From Mermis nigrescens (taxonomy: Eukaryota; Nematoda; Enoplea; Mermithida; Mermithidae), in contig JAVLUZ010000608.1 in the NCBI GenBank assembly GCA_036768485.1, positions 508,501 through 572,500 on the forward strand: 64,000 bases of DNA, read 5' to 3'. Shown here piece after piece: positions 1 through 11,769 of the stretch. Position 1 is the stretch's first letter. Every line of letters begins with the position of its first letter. The position numbers were made by a program, and so were the translations under genes. Below the pieces are notes generated by a model. The model had not been told where the DNA came from. It saw nothing but the letters and a program-made list of their open reading frames with translations, and searched no databases.

Positions 1-234
1 TGGTTAAACCCGTATTTTGATATTTCACAGTGCCGACCAATGCTATAACATATAACAATGTACATAGTGTCGCCAGGCATGCTCCTCTTGGCCGGGGTAT
101 CCCTATACAAACAGTATAAACTAAGTTTTGAAAAAATAGCAAAAAATCGGCCATCTCCCGAAAACATGGAGGCTTATAGCACAGGGGCCAAGCCCCGCTC
201 CCTCACTGCCCAGGGCCAATGGGTGCGTTTGTCA
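1..234. repeat. Dispersed repeat R4, left copy (same as 28658-28885)
   Basis: The first 234 bases are nearly identical, on the same strand, to 28658-28885, then the two diverge abruptly after CAATGGGTGCGTTTG. An ORF at 58-270 runs through it with a similar reading in the other copy, but it has no recognisable domain and is best read as repeat sequence. Confidence 0.7.
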
Positions 235-1424
235 CAATTTCAAGATCGCTACTACACCCCCAGCCGGTAGGTCGAGCTCGTGCCAAAACGTCAGCCCACC
301 AAGTATTATGGGGCCGGAGCCAACCCCGGACATACAAACAAACTTTCACAAATATATAGTAGAAGAAGATTCCTTCTAAGAAGAACTCTTTTTTCGTAAT
401 GTGTGCTATACAAATCTATTCAGATTCAGCTTTGGAATGTGCTTCAGTGTGCCTGAGTTAATCTATAAATCTTTTAATAATCGAAGGCGCGCAAAAGTGA
501 AAGGACTGTTTGATTTCACGTAAGAAAAATATCAAGAATTGAATTGAATTGAGGAGAATCTTAAAATAAAAAAGGTGTAGTTTACGGATACTAAAAACTT
601 GATGAGAACAACATTTCTTAAAGAGACAGAAAAAGTGTATTGGAATATGGCAAAATTAAAGTCAACAGTGGATGAAAAATGGAACCACTTTTGGAACACT
701 GATCGAAATTTTCTGGACAAATGTCTGATCAATGATGTACTTATTTTCTGCTCCCCTTTATTTTTTTAGGACAATTTTCAAGATCAATTTAAATCAATCA
801 ATACATACTCAGCTGATGAAGACCCTTCCATTCGCCCTGAATTGCAAGAGCAAACTTAGACGGAAGTGGAATAAGGAGAAGATAGAATCAAAAATAATAT
901 ACGTAGCTGTTGACATTGTTAGAAAGAATATGAGAATAAAAAAATAAAAGACTATCTATAAGTGACTTTGCACTGACGTTTATTCAACTGACTTCTGTCG
1001 CTTGTTTTTTTGCTTTTTGATAACTTATTTATTGTTGCGGTCGCGCTTACAAGATATGCAACCGGTAAACGGACAATTCGGAAATTTTTGGTAAGTTCTA
1101 ATGTCATCATGCCTAAAACAATCATTTAGATAGGTAATTTGAAAGATTTATCTTAAAAAATTAATTTTAAGCTCTGTTTTTCATTTTGTTCCCATAACAC
1201 GATTTTTTTCCATTCAGCGGAGGTCGTCGTACACCAGGATTCCAAGTACGCTTCTACTTGGAAAAGGATCAGCTGAACACCCTGATCTAAAAGACCCAAG
1301 CATTAAAAGTTCATATTTTTATCGTCTTTTCAGGAACATTTTACGCCACTGAATACAGCTCGATGGAAAAGGTCGAAACAAGGCGTTTTCTGCTCCCACC
1401 GTCAATTTCTGGTAACTGTTTCGA
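235..1424. other. Unit A 5' flank, no gene seen
   Basis: This is non-coding DNA homologous in patches to 9830-10850 (unit B) and 18900-20700 (unit C). Shared landmarks are TAAGAAAAATATCAAGAATT near 520, AGCTGATGA near 815, GACAATTCGG near 1070 and GAGCTCGATGG near 1358. No open frame of note. Confidence 0.5.
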
Positions 1425-1737
1425 CCTTTAAAATTTATGGAGCTCTAGGATCCCTTAGACTTTAGGTACATATTGCCTAATTATATAATTTCATCCAGAT
1501 ATACACGTAAAAGTTGGGGATCTCCAAGCCACCAGAATTGTAGAATGGAATTTTTTTACGGAAATTAGGCAAAATGACGATAAAAATAGATGAAAATCAA
1601 AAATGCTCGACACTGACCAACTATGAATGAACATTTTTTACGGTATTCTAACTTTTACACCAGTTTTTGAGGTCAATTGAGCTCAAAAAAGCTACCTGGC
1701 TGACCCCACAGGCCGACTATGCTGTGCATCTATGGTC
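1425..1737 (+). mobile_element. Family M3 element (ends GTGCATCTATGGTC), split by MITE M1 copy 1
   Basis: This 300-bp dispersed element recurs near 10860-11190, 20700-20985, 30040-30195, 46815-47101, 54973-56188 and, inverted, near 62890-63060. It shares the stretch with GGCAAAATGAC...GATGAAAATC and a right end close to GCTGTGCATCTATGG. In units A, B and C it lies at the same relative place, so it was present before the units were duplicated. Confidence 0.55.
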
Positions 1738-1995
1738 CACACCTGGGCGTGGGGGGTTTGGGGGTATGCACCCCCAGAAATCAAAATACCCCCCTCAGAA
1801 ATCAAAATACCCCCCCAGAATCCAATTTTTGAAAATTATTTTTCGTTTTTTTCGAATTTTTTTGATGCCAATGGATAGTGCTTGATGAGAAACGTCGAAA
1901 AATGGGGTTTTTAACGCAATATCACCATTTTAAGGCCATTTTTTGACCTTCAAAAAATCTTGCACCCCCCAGAATTTTCTTGCTGCCCACGTATG
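1738..1995 (-). mobile_element. hAT-like MITE, family M1, copy 1
   Basis: Termini are CACACCTGGGCG (left) and GCCCACGTATG (right), with C-runs and the conserved core around TTTTTGATGCCAATGGATAG. A perfect 8-bp target-site duplication CTATGGTC lies at 1730-1737 and 1996-2003. The homologous position in unit B (near 11181-11190) has one such site and no insert. Minus here means opposite to the copies that begin CATACGTGGGCAGCA. Confidence 0.9.
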
Positions 1996-2149
1996 CTATG
2001 GTCCCGCTGTGCATTTCCGATCAAACGAGTTAGAATTTGTTATCCCCAAAAATACGGTATACAGAGTTTGAGTAAAAATAAATTGCCTTTTCGCGAAATG
2101 TGTTATAAGTCCCACTGCGAACCAAGTTTTTCGAAAAATTATAAACCTT

Positions 2150-2470
2150 ATAGGACAAATCGAGTTTTTTATCGTATTTATTTAATTAAGAAATAAAAGC
2201 TATAAGGTCTATTGCTGTACCTTTCAGACACGCGCAATATAATTTTTTCCTTCTCCAGACGACTTTTTAATTTAAAGTCAACACAACTAAGCGAGACGAC
2301 TGCTCTTTTTTTCTTCGTTTTTATTCACTCAGGCAACCGTAAGCTCAAAATGTGTTAATGACACCCGCAATTAGGTACTGCTTTAAGAAATAGGATATAT
2401 ATTACCAATTTTGTCTTGAAAATGATCATTTGCTAACCAGAAATTGTTCGTAACAAACATAACGTCTAAG
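2150..2470 (+). promoter_or_regulatory. Gene A proximal 5' region (promoter and 5' UTR), conserved in the paralogues
   Basis: About 300 bp upstream of the ATG is clearly homologous to 11770-12094, 21282-21625 and 32650-32958. Shared landmarks are TATAATT-like DNA at 2236-2245, a CCAGACGA motif just downstream, and GTCAACACA with a T-rich run after it. Retention of this block in all four units suggests it holds the promoter and leader. The exact transcription start cannot be seen from sequence. Confidence 0.45.
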
Positions 2471-2598
2471 ATGGCTGCAGTCTCTTTTATAGCTATAATC
2501 CTCGTATTGCAGTTGATTGGTACGAAATTCATTTTGAGCCATGTCGGCATGTCGAAGGAAGAAGCCGGAGATTCCCAAACTTCAGATGATTCAGCCGA
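2471..2598 (+). CDS. Gene A exon 1: signal peptide exon of a tandem secreted-protein family
   Basis: This exon encodes 42 residues and two bases of codon 43. It starts MAAVSFIAIILVLQLIGTKF, a classical signal peptide (short N-region, hydrophobic run of about 14 residues). A hydrophilic stretch rich in Ser, Asp and Glu follows. The start was chosen because the same ATG and hydrophobic run recur at 21626 and 32959, and in altered form at 12095. The exon ends in GCC GA followed by the donor GTGAGC, phase 2. The second exon at 3558 restores the frame and gives a 127-residue protein. The reading frame is fully intact. Function is unknown to me; secretion is inferred from the signal peptide. Confidence 0.75.
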
Positions 2599-2639
2599 GT
2601 GAGCATTCGCGTGAAATTTAGGGTGTACGCATATTTCGG

Positions 2640-3530
2640 CCTTGCTGGACGGTCAGCGCAGCAGCGTATGTGCTCTTGAAGGAGTTTCTTTGACCCCCTC
2701 CACCTAGAAAATGCCTACTGACCCCTATAAAATGGCTCAGACTCCCTACTCATCAAATTTGCAGAAGTATCCAAAAACAATCGTAGAAAGTATGCTTTTT
2801 TAAGCATTTTGGCTCAAAAGGGCCCAATTTTCAGCACTTCGTGCCGTGTATTTATTTTTATGACTGTTTTGTTATATTGACTCCCTCCCTCCCTCCCTCC
2901 CTCTAGGGTCAGGCCCAAAAAATTTTAAGAACTGCACTTTTGGGCCAAAAATGACAGGTACACGTCAAAAACATTCTTTTTAGACATTTCGGGCAAAGCT
3001 CGTTTTTTAGGATACTAAAACATAAAAAAATTTCGAAAAAATTTGAAAAGAATCAAGAAAATAGGGCGGAACATAATAAAAAAGTGTGCACAAGGCGGGA
3101 AGCGCCGAAAATTACAGACTATTGAGCCAAAAAATGAAGTAAAAAAAGCTTAGAAAGGCATATTTTTTCCAATTTGCAGGAAAAATGGACAGTCCTGGGG
3201 GTCACAGCATATTGCAGGGGTTCAGACGAATTCTGAAAGGTCAAACCACCCCAACTCTCCGCCCCACACCAAAAACACGTATGGACCCAACTCCTCTAAA
3301 ACCGAGAGACCCCAGGAGTTGCATTTTTGACCCCTCAGGATTTTGCTACTGCTCCCAACTACATATGTATGTATGTATTCCCCAAAAAAAATAGCGCCCG
3401 AGTCGTCGCGACAGGGATTCTAACATTTGAAAGGCGCCGAAAATAGACCTCCAAAACTAAATTTTTAGCAATGCTGTACTGTTGTACTGCCCACAGAATT
3501 TGGTTGCTGCCCATGCACTTGAGAAACATT
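2640..3530. repeat. Family M2 fragments in the gene A intron, with a (TCCC)n run
   Basis: Two head-to-head pieces of a dispersed family are joined near 2880 by a (TCCC)n simple repeat at about 2880-2903. The family shows TCAGGCCCAAAAA, GACGTGTACC / GGTACACGTC and TTTTGGCTCAAAA. Other pieces lie near 3838-4195, 15868-16232, 30735-31230, 38836-39220, 39240-39595, 40056-40394, 47345-47665 and 50300-50620. Confidence 0.5.
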
Positions 3531-3557
3531 TACCCTTTTCGGTTGTTTCTTTTTCAG

Positions 3558-3813
3558 GAACTGCGTCGAAAAAACGGTCTTTAACGGCTTACGAGACCGT
3601 ATAACGTTCGAAATCCCAACAGCTTGTCATACCGAGTATAACGATGCTATAAGTCGCATATTGGTCACATTATCGCCGGGAGAGTCAAAACCGCTTAGAT
3701 TTTATGGAAATAGTAATGTTCGGTTAATGATTAATAATACTTGGATGGGATCAAGTATGACCTGGGGAGAACATGCAGAGACAGTATCTTTTGTGACGAA
3801 GTCAGGCAAATGA
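3558..3813 (+). CDS. Gene A exon 2: mature domain of the secreted family
   Basis: The exon follows a pyrimidine tract ending TTTTTCAG and runs in frame from exon 1 to TGA at 3811-3813. It begins NCVEKTVFNG and contains the family pattern: CVE..TV.N, a beta-like strand ITFEIP, a second Cys in ACH, then NDAISRI.VTLSPGES, LRF, and NNTW near residue 65. Two cysteines about 22 residues apart are kept in genes A, B and D and could form a disulfide. The C-terminus is two residues shorter than in B, and the stop lies where the paralogues still encode protein. I do not recognise the family. The 960-bp intron is filled with repeat fragments. The gene looks intact and probably functional. Confidence 0.72.
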
Positions 3814-3837
3814 GCAGTATGTCGAATGTAAATTGTG

Positions 3838-4200
3838 CTTGCATTACCGTCAAAGACTTGGGAATTCTGGGGGTCAGGCCCAAAAACTTTTATACAGTGC
3901 CTTTTTTGGACTGAGTATGATGCGTTAAAAACACTGTTTTTTCGATTCAAACAATGCTCTTTCCTTCTATAGAATCAAAAAACCTGAATAAGTCTCGAAG
4001 AAATTCAAAAAATTGAGTCAATTTAATCGAATATAATCAAGACATGACTGAAAATTTGACACTTTTGAGCCGGAAATGAGCTGAATACCCTAAATAGCAC
4101 ACTTTCGCGATAAAAATCGGCAATTCTATTGGATCGCAGACATTTTGCGGAGGTCAGTAGCCAGTCTGGAGGGTCGAAACCTCCTCAAGAATATAAAATA
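3838..4200. repeat. Family M2 repeat immediately after gene A
   Basis: It contains GGGGGTCAGGCCCAAAAACTTT and the paired halves typical of M2. It starts 25 bp after the gene A stop codon and replaces sequence still present after genes B and D, so the 3' UTR of A was probably altered by it. Confidence 0.5.
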
Positions 4201-5410
4201 ATAACCTTGCGTTATTTAAAGGCAAAGGTTCCCGTGCTTCGACGCCGTACTAGCCGGGTTAAAAGACAATTTACAAATTGAAGAAAATTTTGAATTTTAA
4301 TGCATTTTTATCCTTTATTTGCCTCGTTTTCCCAAGAAATTTTCCATTTGTCCACAAAGAGGGGTCAAGAGCGGATTCAAGGGAGGAGCAGGGGGTAGGC
4401 TGCCCATACTATCATCAAAAAATATTTGTGCTCATGTCATGCTTGCCTGTATTTGACCTTGCAATAAACTTTGACTCAATTGATTTTGACTTTGATGATT
4501 TTTCTAATTTTTCCGGTGCTCCGTTCCGAGCGAGTACTCATTAATGACATTAACTGGTTTTTTTGGGAACTCAAAAAATTGTTATACGTCAGAAGAGCAG
4601 TTTTCAAAGGAACAAAGATTTTGTAGTTCTTACAATGATATCTCGATTGCGTTTTCCGGCTCTTTGCGTCTAGTTTCGCACCAATCTTGCATGTTTTTCA
4701 TAGAAACTTTCGAAAATTTTCAAAATTTTCAATTTTTCCGCATTAAAAGGGAATTGGCTAGTCAAAAGATGACGAAAAAAGGGCTACTTCAAGCATAATG
4801 GACGGATTTTTCGGTCAATTTTTGACCTTATGAGGAATATCTAGGGTTCCCCCTGTCAGAAAATCCTTGATTTGCCACTGCTGAGGGGCCTATACCCCCA
4901 ACCCCCAACCATGTGCGCGTCTGGTCTGGTAAACACTACACATGAGCCTGGGGGCAGTTTGAGGGGGTTTATACTCTCTAGAATCCAGTTGAACCCCCTT
5001 AAAACTCGATAAAGCACCAGAATTGCATTTTTAGCGCATTTTGTAGGGGTTTTGGCCAGCTTTACACCACCCAGAGCCATCAGAATTTGGTCGCTGCCCA
5101 CATTCGGTCTCTACTTACCACAACAGTTCGCGAGAGATAGGCATTAACGCTATGAACATTCTTTTCGCAAACTTCAGGCCGATATCGGCGACCTTTAATG
5201 CTTTTCATACTAATATAAGCTGTTATTTGATTGGGATCAAAACCTTCGAAATGTAGGCAACGTCGGTCTCGAAATGGAAATAATGATCATAGCATAATGT
5301 CTGCTCTCACGAATGACTGCAGAGCAATAATTCAGATTTTGACGAAAAATTCTTCTGCTTGGACTGTTTGAAAAAAATCAATCCAATTTAAACAATTACT
5401 GCAGGGTTGG
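4201..5410. other. Non-coding interval in unit A
   Basis: No gene is supported. Short open frames at 4278-4798 have no domain and biased composition. A C-run-rich repeat fragment with CACATGAGCCTGGGGGCAG and GGTCGCTGCCCACATT occupies about 4930-5105. Confidence 0.4.
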
Positions 5411-7135
5411 CATAGGAATAGTCAGCAGGGGGCATTGAGGGCACATGTCTTCGCCCTTCGCGCCTCCGAAATTTCGTTGATTTTTCTAGTCTTATAATTG
5501 TGTCCAGAAAATTGAGTTCAAAAAGGCAAAAACTTCAAAATTTTCCGGCCCTTCGCGCTGAGTCGTTATTATATTTATTGTTATATAGATACAATGAGTT
5601 TAAAAGCTTGAATTTACTAAAATAATCCAGCATTTCCTATCACTTCAGTGATTTGATGCTCTATTTGTTCGTTGAATAAAGCTGCATATGCTTTTCGAGC
5701 AAAATAGTAAAACTGCGAAAATGATTGCGTACCACTTTTTCTATTTGCTCTGCTTGTCTTTCTTTACTAGGACACATAATCCCATTTTAAATGGAAGAAA
5801 TGGTCAAATTTTCTTGTGTTTTTGCGCATTCTCTGTTTTCTGAACTATATCTTGATCATAAGAAGACAAGAAATGGGACTGAAAACGGTAAGAACAAAAT
5901 TTCTAATGATACATCTTTCTATATCTTACTGGCAGCGACCACACGTGGGCGTCGGGGGGGAGGGGGGTTTGGGGGGTAAGCACCCATCTCCCTGGAGGCC
6001 GAATACCCTCAGAAAACAAAATACCCCTAGAATTCAATTTCGGAAATTTTTTCTTTTTTTCCCAATTTTTTGATGCCAATGGATAGTGCTCGATGAGAAA
6101 CGTTGAATAGTTTTTTCGCCATACCACTATTTTTAAGAGCATTTTTTTGACCTTTAGAAAAAATCTTTCATCTTCTTAGAATTTTGGGGCTGTCCTGTCC
6201 ACCTATGGCAGCGACCCGTTGCTGCTCTATATACTCAGCAGAGGTCGAAAAACGCATTTCAGCTCAGAAATCTTGTACAATGTAAGAAGGAGTTCATTAA
6301 TTTCAAGTGTTTTTGGGCTTAATTCAGAATCGAGATTTGGCCAATTTTGCGAAAATTATAGTTTTAGTACTTAACATTAAAGTGCTTTTTTACAAAATTT
6401 TCTGGGGTACTGCCCTGAACTCCGCCGGGGGGCGTTTGAGCGCGCCACCAGACCCCTTAGCCGTAAAATCTCGTTGTCCATGTGCAATGAGATTTTTGGA
6501 AGAATAAAAAAGGTAAAAGGGTTAGAAATTTCTAACACTCTCCGATGCTTCCAGAATTAGTTTGTCTGTTCTGTATGATTTAAGCGGTATGAATTAAGTC
6601 CATAGCGCAATCAAAATTTTCCGGCGCATAGCACCGTCGGTTACTGTTCTCCCTTTTTGTAAAGCTCCAGCCATTGCGTTTAAAAGCCTTAATGAGGCGA
6701 AATTTCTTCATTCTGAGTTCTTTATTCGCAGGTCAGAAGCTTAAACTATGAAAATTGTTTCGCACAAATGTGATAATTTTCTGCTCTGACAGAATATTAG
6801 TATTGACTGAACTACAAAATGTTGAGGGCGGTAAAAAATTACTAAATTCCTTGGTGCTTTGCGCCACTTATGATTTTCGAACTGTTTGTCAATAAGACGA
6901 CCGTAAATTCTTCGTGAAAACGGTAAAAATTTTAAAAATTTTCGGTGCTTCGCTCCGCTTCACACTTTTTGTATTTTTGATCGTCAGAAACCCATAAATT
7001 AGCTAGGCTACAGTATTAAAGGTCAAAAAACTCAGTTTTACAATAGGTACATGACGAAACTGGCATTCAATGCAAAAGTAGTCTTAAAAATTTTTGTTTA
7101 TATCCCCCAAACCAAAATCCTGGGCTACGCCTCTG
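5411..7135 (-). mobile_element. hAT-like element, family H1 (AGGCGTAGCCAGG termini), copy 1
   Basis: The left end CATAGGAATAGTCAGC and right end GGGCTACGCCTCTG match, inverted, the ends of copies at 13111-15078 and 50982-52307. Flanks AGGGTTGG and AGATTTGG agree at 6 of 8 positions, consistent with an old 8-bp duplication. No transposase frame is seen. MITE M1 copy 2 is nested inside. Confidence 0.7.
5940..6207 (-). mobile_element. hAT-like MITE M1, copy 2, nested in H1 copy 1
   Basis: It begins CACACGTGGGCG and ends CCACCTATG. A perfect 8-bp duplication GCAGCGAC flanks it at 5932-5939 and 6208-6215. Confidence 0.9.
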
Positions 7136-7424
7136 AGATTTGGCTCTATTGCTGATAGAACTCGGGGCAGAATACCCTGTAACTAATTTGATTCTTTGGT
7201 ACTTAGTATTAGTTATTATTTATCAGTATCTATTATATTTTATTCAACCTAATGTATGAAACTACCTTACCGGACATATACGATTAAAAACAGGTAAATC
7301 ACTAACTCGTAGCTTTCTGATCAAAACTGTGGTAAGTCATTTACGATAAAGTAATAAAATAAAATAGAAAAAAATAAAAATATTTTTATAGTAATTATAC
7401 TAGTATTTTAATAATAATGCTAGT

Positions 7425-7425
7425 G

Positions 7426-7464
<39 letters not shown>

Positions 7465-7534
7465 TGACTGTAATAATAACAATAATAAGAATATTAACAA
7501 TAATATCAACAGTAATAATATTAATAATAATGAT

Positions 7535-7592
<58 letters not shown>

Positions 7593-7606
7593 TTAATAAT
7601 AAAAAC

Positions 7607-7643
<37 letters not shown>

Positions 7644-7691
7644 TTAATAATAATATTAATAATAATAATCATAATAATAAAAATAATAATC

Positions 7692-7752
<61 letters not shown>

Positions 7753-7818
7753 TAATCAAAATAATAAAATAATAAGAATAAAAAATAATTAATAATAATA
7801 ATAATAATATTTAGTAAC

Positions 7819-7876
<58 letters not shown>

Positions 7877-7890
7877 TTAATAATAATAAT

Positions 7891-7931
<41 letters not shown>

Positions 7932-7953
7932 TAATAATAATAATAATGACACC

Positions 7954-8038
<85 letters not shown>

Positions 8039-8090
8039 TTAATAATAATAATAATAATAGTAATAATAACAATAATAATAATCATAACAA
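7425..8090. repeat. Long (TAA)n microsatellite
   Basis: About 650 bp of almost pure AAT/ATT trinucleotide repeat with a few interruptions. It lies just upstream of the putative 3'-UTR exon of gene A. Unit D has a shorter tract in the same place (about 38500-38615), and unit B only a few triplets (about 17925-17945). Confidence 0.95.
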
Positions 8091-8164
8091 TATAAATAAT
8101 AGAAATAAAACCTAATCAAGACATCAGAATCCGCTGGGACAAGTTGATTTTTTCTTTTTTCTCT

Positions 8165-8330
8165 AGCAAATCATGTGAATAAAAGGAATGTTAGAGATCA
8201 ATTTACAAGTGATGACTCGTATGCGTTAACTATTTATTCGGTTTTGTTTCTGGAGGAGTTGGGCCTTAAATGTAAAATGCTTGCGTTGTTGTTTGTCGGG
8301 TGCATAAAGACTGACAGTACATACATTTAC
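8165..8330 (+). other. Putative 3'-UTR exon of gene A
   Basis: A pyrimidine tract ending CTCTAG is followed by DNA homologous to 18016-18175 in unit B and 38628-38760 in unit D, including ACTATTTATTCGGTTTTGT and TCTGGAGGAGTTGGG. Genes B and D have a GT donor a few bases after the stop codon, which suggests an intron in the 3' UTR and this block as the last exon. RNA data would be needed to settle it. Confidence 0.35.
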
Positions 8331-9005
8331 ATTAGTCACTAGGATCATGTGGGGTAGGGAGAACTACACATGTGCGTAGGGGGTTGTACCCCCAGAGGTT
8401 GACTTGAAACCTATCCCCAGATTACTGTAGACCCCCAAAATTCTATTTTTAGTAAAATTTTAGGCAATTCTACCCATCCTAACCCTCTCTCAGAATTTTC
8501 ATGCTCCCCACGTATAAGGGTATTACTCTTTTGAGACCACTTTGAGTACTAAATTCAATTTTTCGATGTTGTCCAAAATGCGGCTCAAAAATCGTCATGG
8601 TCGAAATAATTTTTTTTGAAGCATTTTACTACGTCTGCTTTCTAGTACTCTTCACGAATTCTGTAAAAAGCTTCGAATTAAAAATTATTCTTATCCAGAG
8701 CGTAAAGAGTTTTCTTCGGTCAGGTGTACGAGCAAATATCACTCAGGTTATACACATATATTATGATAGCATTAAAAAATGTCGATAATCTGGATTTAAT
8801 AACTAAAATATGCAAAATTGTCAAATGTACAGAGCGAGCCCCTTTAATATTCGCAACGTCTTTCCGCCACACCTACCTTAGCTATGGTTTAGGTTCAAGC
8901 ATTTTATGAAAATCTAACCGCACTACGAGTGCAACATGGGATTTCTACGGGGGTGGAGCCCGAAAAATTTATATAAAGTGCTTTTTGGGCTAAAAGGGTG
9001 GTCAT

Positions 9006-9207
9006 CATAGGTGGGCGGCACCAAAGTTTTGGGGGTGGTTGCAAGATTTTTCAAAAATAAAAAAATGACCTTAAAAATGGTGGTATGGCGTAAAAACCAT
9101 TTTTCGATACCCCCAAAATTCAATTCAAAAATTGAATTCTAGGGGGTATTTAGGTTTCTGGTAGGTGCATACCCCCCGCCCTAAACCCCCTTCCACGCCC
9201 AAATATG
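9006..9207 (+). mobile_element. hAT-like MITE M1, copy 3 (internally deleted)
   Basis: It starts CATAGGTGGGCGGCACC and ends CACGCCCAAATATG. The conserved middle is missing. Flanks GTGGTCAT and GTAGTCAC agree at 6 of 8 positions. Confidence 0.75.
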
Positions 9208-9215
9208 GTAGTCAC

Positions 9216-9480
9216 TATATGTGGGCAGCACCAAAATTCTGGAGGGGTGTGTTTTTAAGGTAAAAAAATGGTCTTAAAAATGATAGTATGACAAAAAATA
9301 CCATTTTTCAACGTTTCTCATCGAGCACTAACCATCATTGGCATCATATAGTTGCGAAAAAACAAAAAAATTTCAAACATTGAATCTGGGAGGGGGGGTT
9401 ATTTTGGTTTCTGGGGGGTTTTGGCCTGCTGGGGGGTGCATACCCTTAGCCTTCCACCCTCCTCCCCACGTCCACGTGTG
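9216..9480 (+). mobile_element. hAT-like MITE M1, copy 4, back to back with copy 3
   Basis: It starts TATATGTGGGCAGCACC directly after the 8-bp flank of copy 3 and ends CACGTGTG. It carries the conserved core with CATCGAGCACTA. The two copies share the intervening GTAGTCAC, so one inserted at the target duplication of the other. Confidence 0.75.
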
Positions 9481-10350
9481 GTGGTCTGGTCACACGTCAA
9501 AACAACTACTTTTGACGCTTCGGACGATGCTTGTTCAAATTGTTTAACAAATTGAAAAAGTTGAGTAAATTGAGCAAGATATATGGTTTAGAGGATAGTA
9601 CGTTTTTCTGAAAAATCAAAAATTCTAAGGTTGATAATCTAAACCCGAAGATTTGGTACGGTGAAAGCTCCAAACCCCTATATTATCATATACAATAGAG
9701 ATGTTTGCAAATCAGTTCTTTTTACGCTTGATTCCATATACCGAAAACGCTTTTCGCAAATTGTACTGTCAAATTTTTAATTAATTATTATGATAATTCA
9801 TCCAATTAGTTTTTGGACTCAGTTCTAAAGCTTGTAATAATAAAAGGCTCGCGCAGGAATGAAATAACAATTTTTTAGATTTCACGAATTTTACGTAAGA
9901 AAAATATCAAGAATTGAATTAGTTAAAGACACCAGTAAGTTAGGCAACAGGCGTTTCACGGAAGTTAAAGACTTGATGAGAACCTGAGCTTTTCATAAAA
10001 TCAGAAAAAATTGTTTGAAAAAAGGCAAAATTGAAGCCAACAACGGACGAAAAATAAAATAATTTTAGCAAAACTGGGCGAAAGTTTCTATATAAATTGG
10101 GCCAATTTTGAATACCATTTTCGAACAATCAATACCCACTTTAGCTGATGACTTGTCCCAAATTTAAAAAATAAACAAACAGGCAGAGAAATAAGGACAA
10201 AATAAAAGCAGAAATGATATAGCCGATCACGTACATGCTGAAAAATAATTTACAAAATAGAAAGTAAGAAATATGAATAACTAATTTTCCACCGAGGTTG
10301 TTCGAATAAACAATTTTTACTTTTGTTTAGGTCTTTTCGATAAGTTTTTC

Positions 10351-10590
10351 CTTCCTGCGTTCGTACTTAAAACAGAATTTATCGATTAAGGGACAATTCG
10401 AGTATTTGGGGTATCTTTTAATAATATGGTCTTGCCTAAAACAGTCGTTTAGATAATTTGAAATATTAGCCTTCCTGCGTTCGTACTTAGAACAGAATTT
10501 ATCGATTAAGGGACGATTCGAGTATTTGGGGTATCTTTTAATAATATTTTCTTGCCTGAAACAGTCGTTCAGATAATTTGAAAGATAAGA
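10351..10590. repeat. 120-bp direct tandem duplication in the unit B 5' flank
   Basis: Two copies, 10351-10470 and 10471-10590, both start CTTCCTGCGTTCGTACTTA and differ at only a few positions. Units A and C have a single copy of the homologous DNA near 1060-1140 and 20430-20510. Confidence 0.85.
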
Positions 10591-11769
10591 TTAAAAAACA
10601 TTTAATTTCCATTTTGCGTCCAAAACATAATTTTCTTTTTTCTTTTATTTTACGAACTTAGTCATCAGGGCTCCATGCACACCTGGACATGGATCGGTTT
10701 GACTCGACTCCTAAAGTTCAAACACCACCAGAATCAAATTCTCATATTTTGTTTTTTCGATTGTTTGATAATACTGAATAGAGCTCGATGGATGGAACAC
10801 ATCGAAACAAGGTGTTTTCTGTCACTACCATAAATTTTTCGTCACTTTTTCGACTTTCAAAATTAAATGGATCCCCAGACCCTGTAAGAATTCAGGCACT
10901 GCCTATTTGTGGTCCCACCCATACATAAACGTGAGAGTAGGGGGTCTGAAATATGCCTACAATTGAAAAAGGGGACAACTTTTGGGCAAAAATTAGACAA
11001 AATGACGGGTAAAATGGATGAAATGTAACAATTTTTCGCAAAAAGGCTTAAAATTGACCAAAAACTGTGAACAACCATATTTTAACCCTATTTTAGCGTG
11101 TGTATCAACTTTTGAGGCCATTTGGGCTCAAAAAATTAGTATGGCTGGCCCAAGAGACCGGTCAAAGTGTCCATCTTGGTCCCGCTATGTATTGGTTCAT
11201 TACTGATCAAACGAGTCAGAAATTGATATCCCTAATAACCAAACATGATCTTGAAGAAGGGGTTAGGGGGTGGGAGTTTCAACAAGCGGAAAATTTTTTA
11301 CCCGCAGCAGAAGTTATTTTACCCTAACCCCGAGACTTCGCGATTTTTCAAAAGTTTTTGAAAAAAATTTTAAGAATTCGTGAAACCGGTGCTTTTTTAC
11401 GCAGTGTCTATCTATGTGCTCAAAAATGTCATATTTTCGGTGCTTAGCGCCATATAATCATGTTTTGATATATTTTGTTCAATTTCGACTTCTTTTTTTG
11501 AAATTTTTTGTTTTATGCTCTAGAAAGACAGAGCATCGCCATAAACACAGAAAACGATGTCTATGACACGTACCTACCATTTTTTAGGTCCAAAAAAGGT
11601 ACCCTCAAATTCCTCACCCCGCTCCCCGGAATTCCCATGCTGTGCATCTCTGTTTATAACGCGCTGGATAAATTTTGGCAAAAAATAATAATTAAATTGG
11701 CTTTTCCCGAATGTGCAATACGTCTTAGTGCGAGCCCGATTCTTCAAAAAATTATAAACGTTATAAAAT
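10591..11769. other. Unit B 5' flank with family M3 element, no gene
   Basis: Homologous to 1140-2150 in unit A without the MITE insertion. The M3 element covers about 10860-11190. Short open frames here overlap repeats and show no domain. Confidence 0.45.

Noticed and set aside
58..270. 70-residue frame, with a longer relative at 28714-29052
   Set aside because: It lies in dispersed repeat R4 and has no recognisable domain; the two copies diverge abruptly in mid-frame.
7400..8085. Long open frames on both strands made of Ile, Leu, Asn or Tyr
   Set aside because: They are translations of the (TAA)n microsatellite and have no protein-like composition.
8597..8909. Two frames downstream of gene A
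   Set aside because: The homologous flank of gene B (18285-18560) does not keep either frame, so this is better seen as 3' flank.
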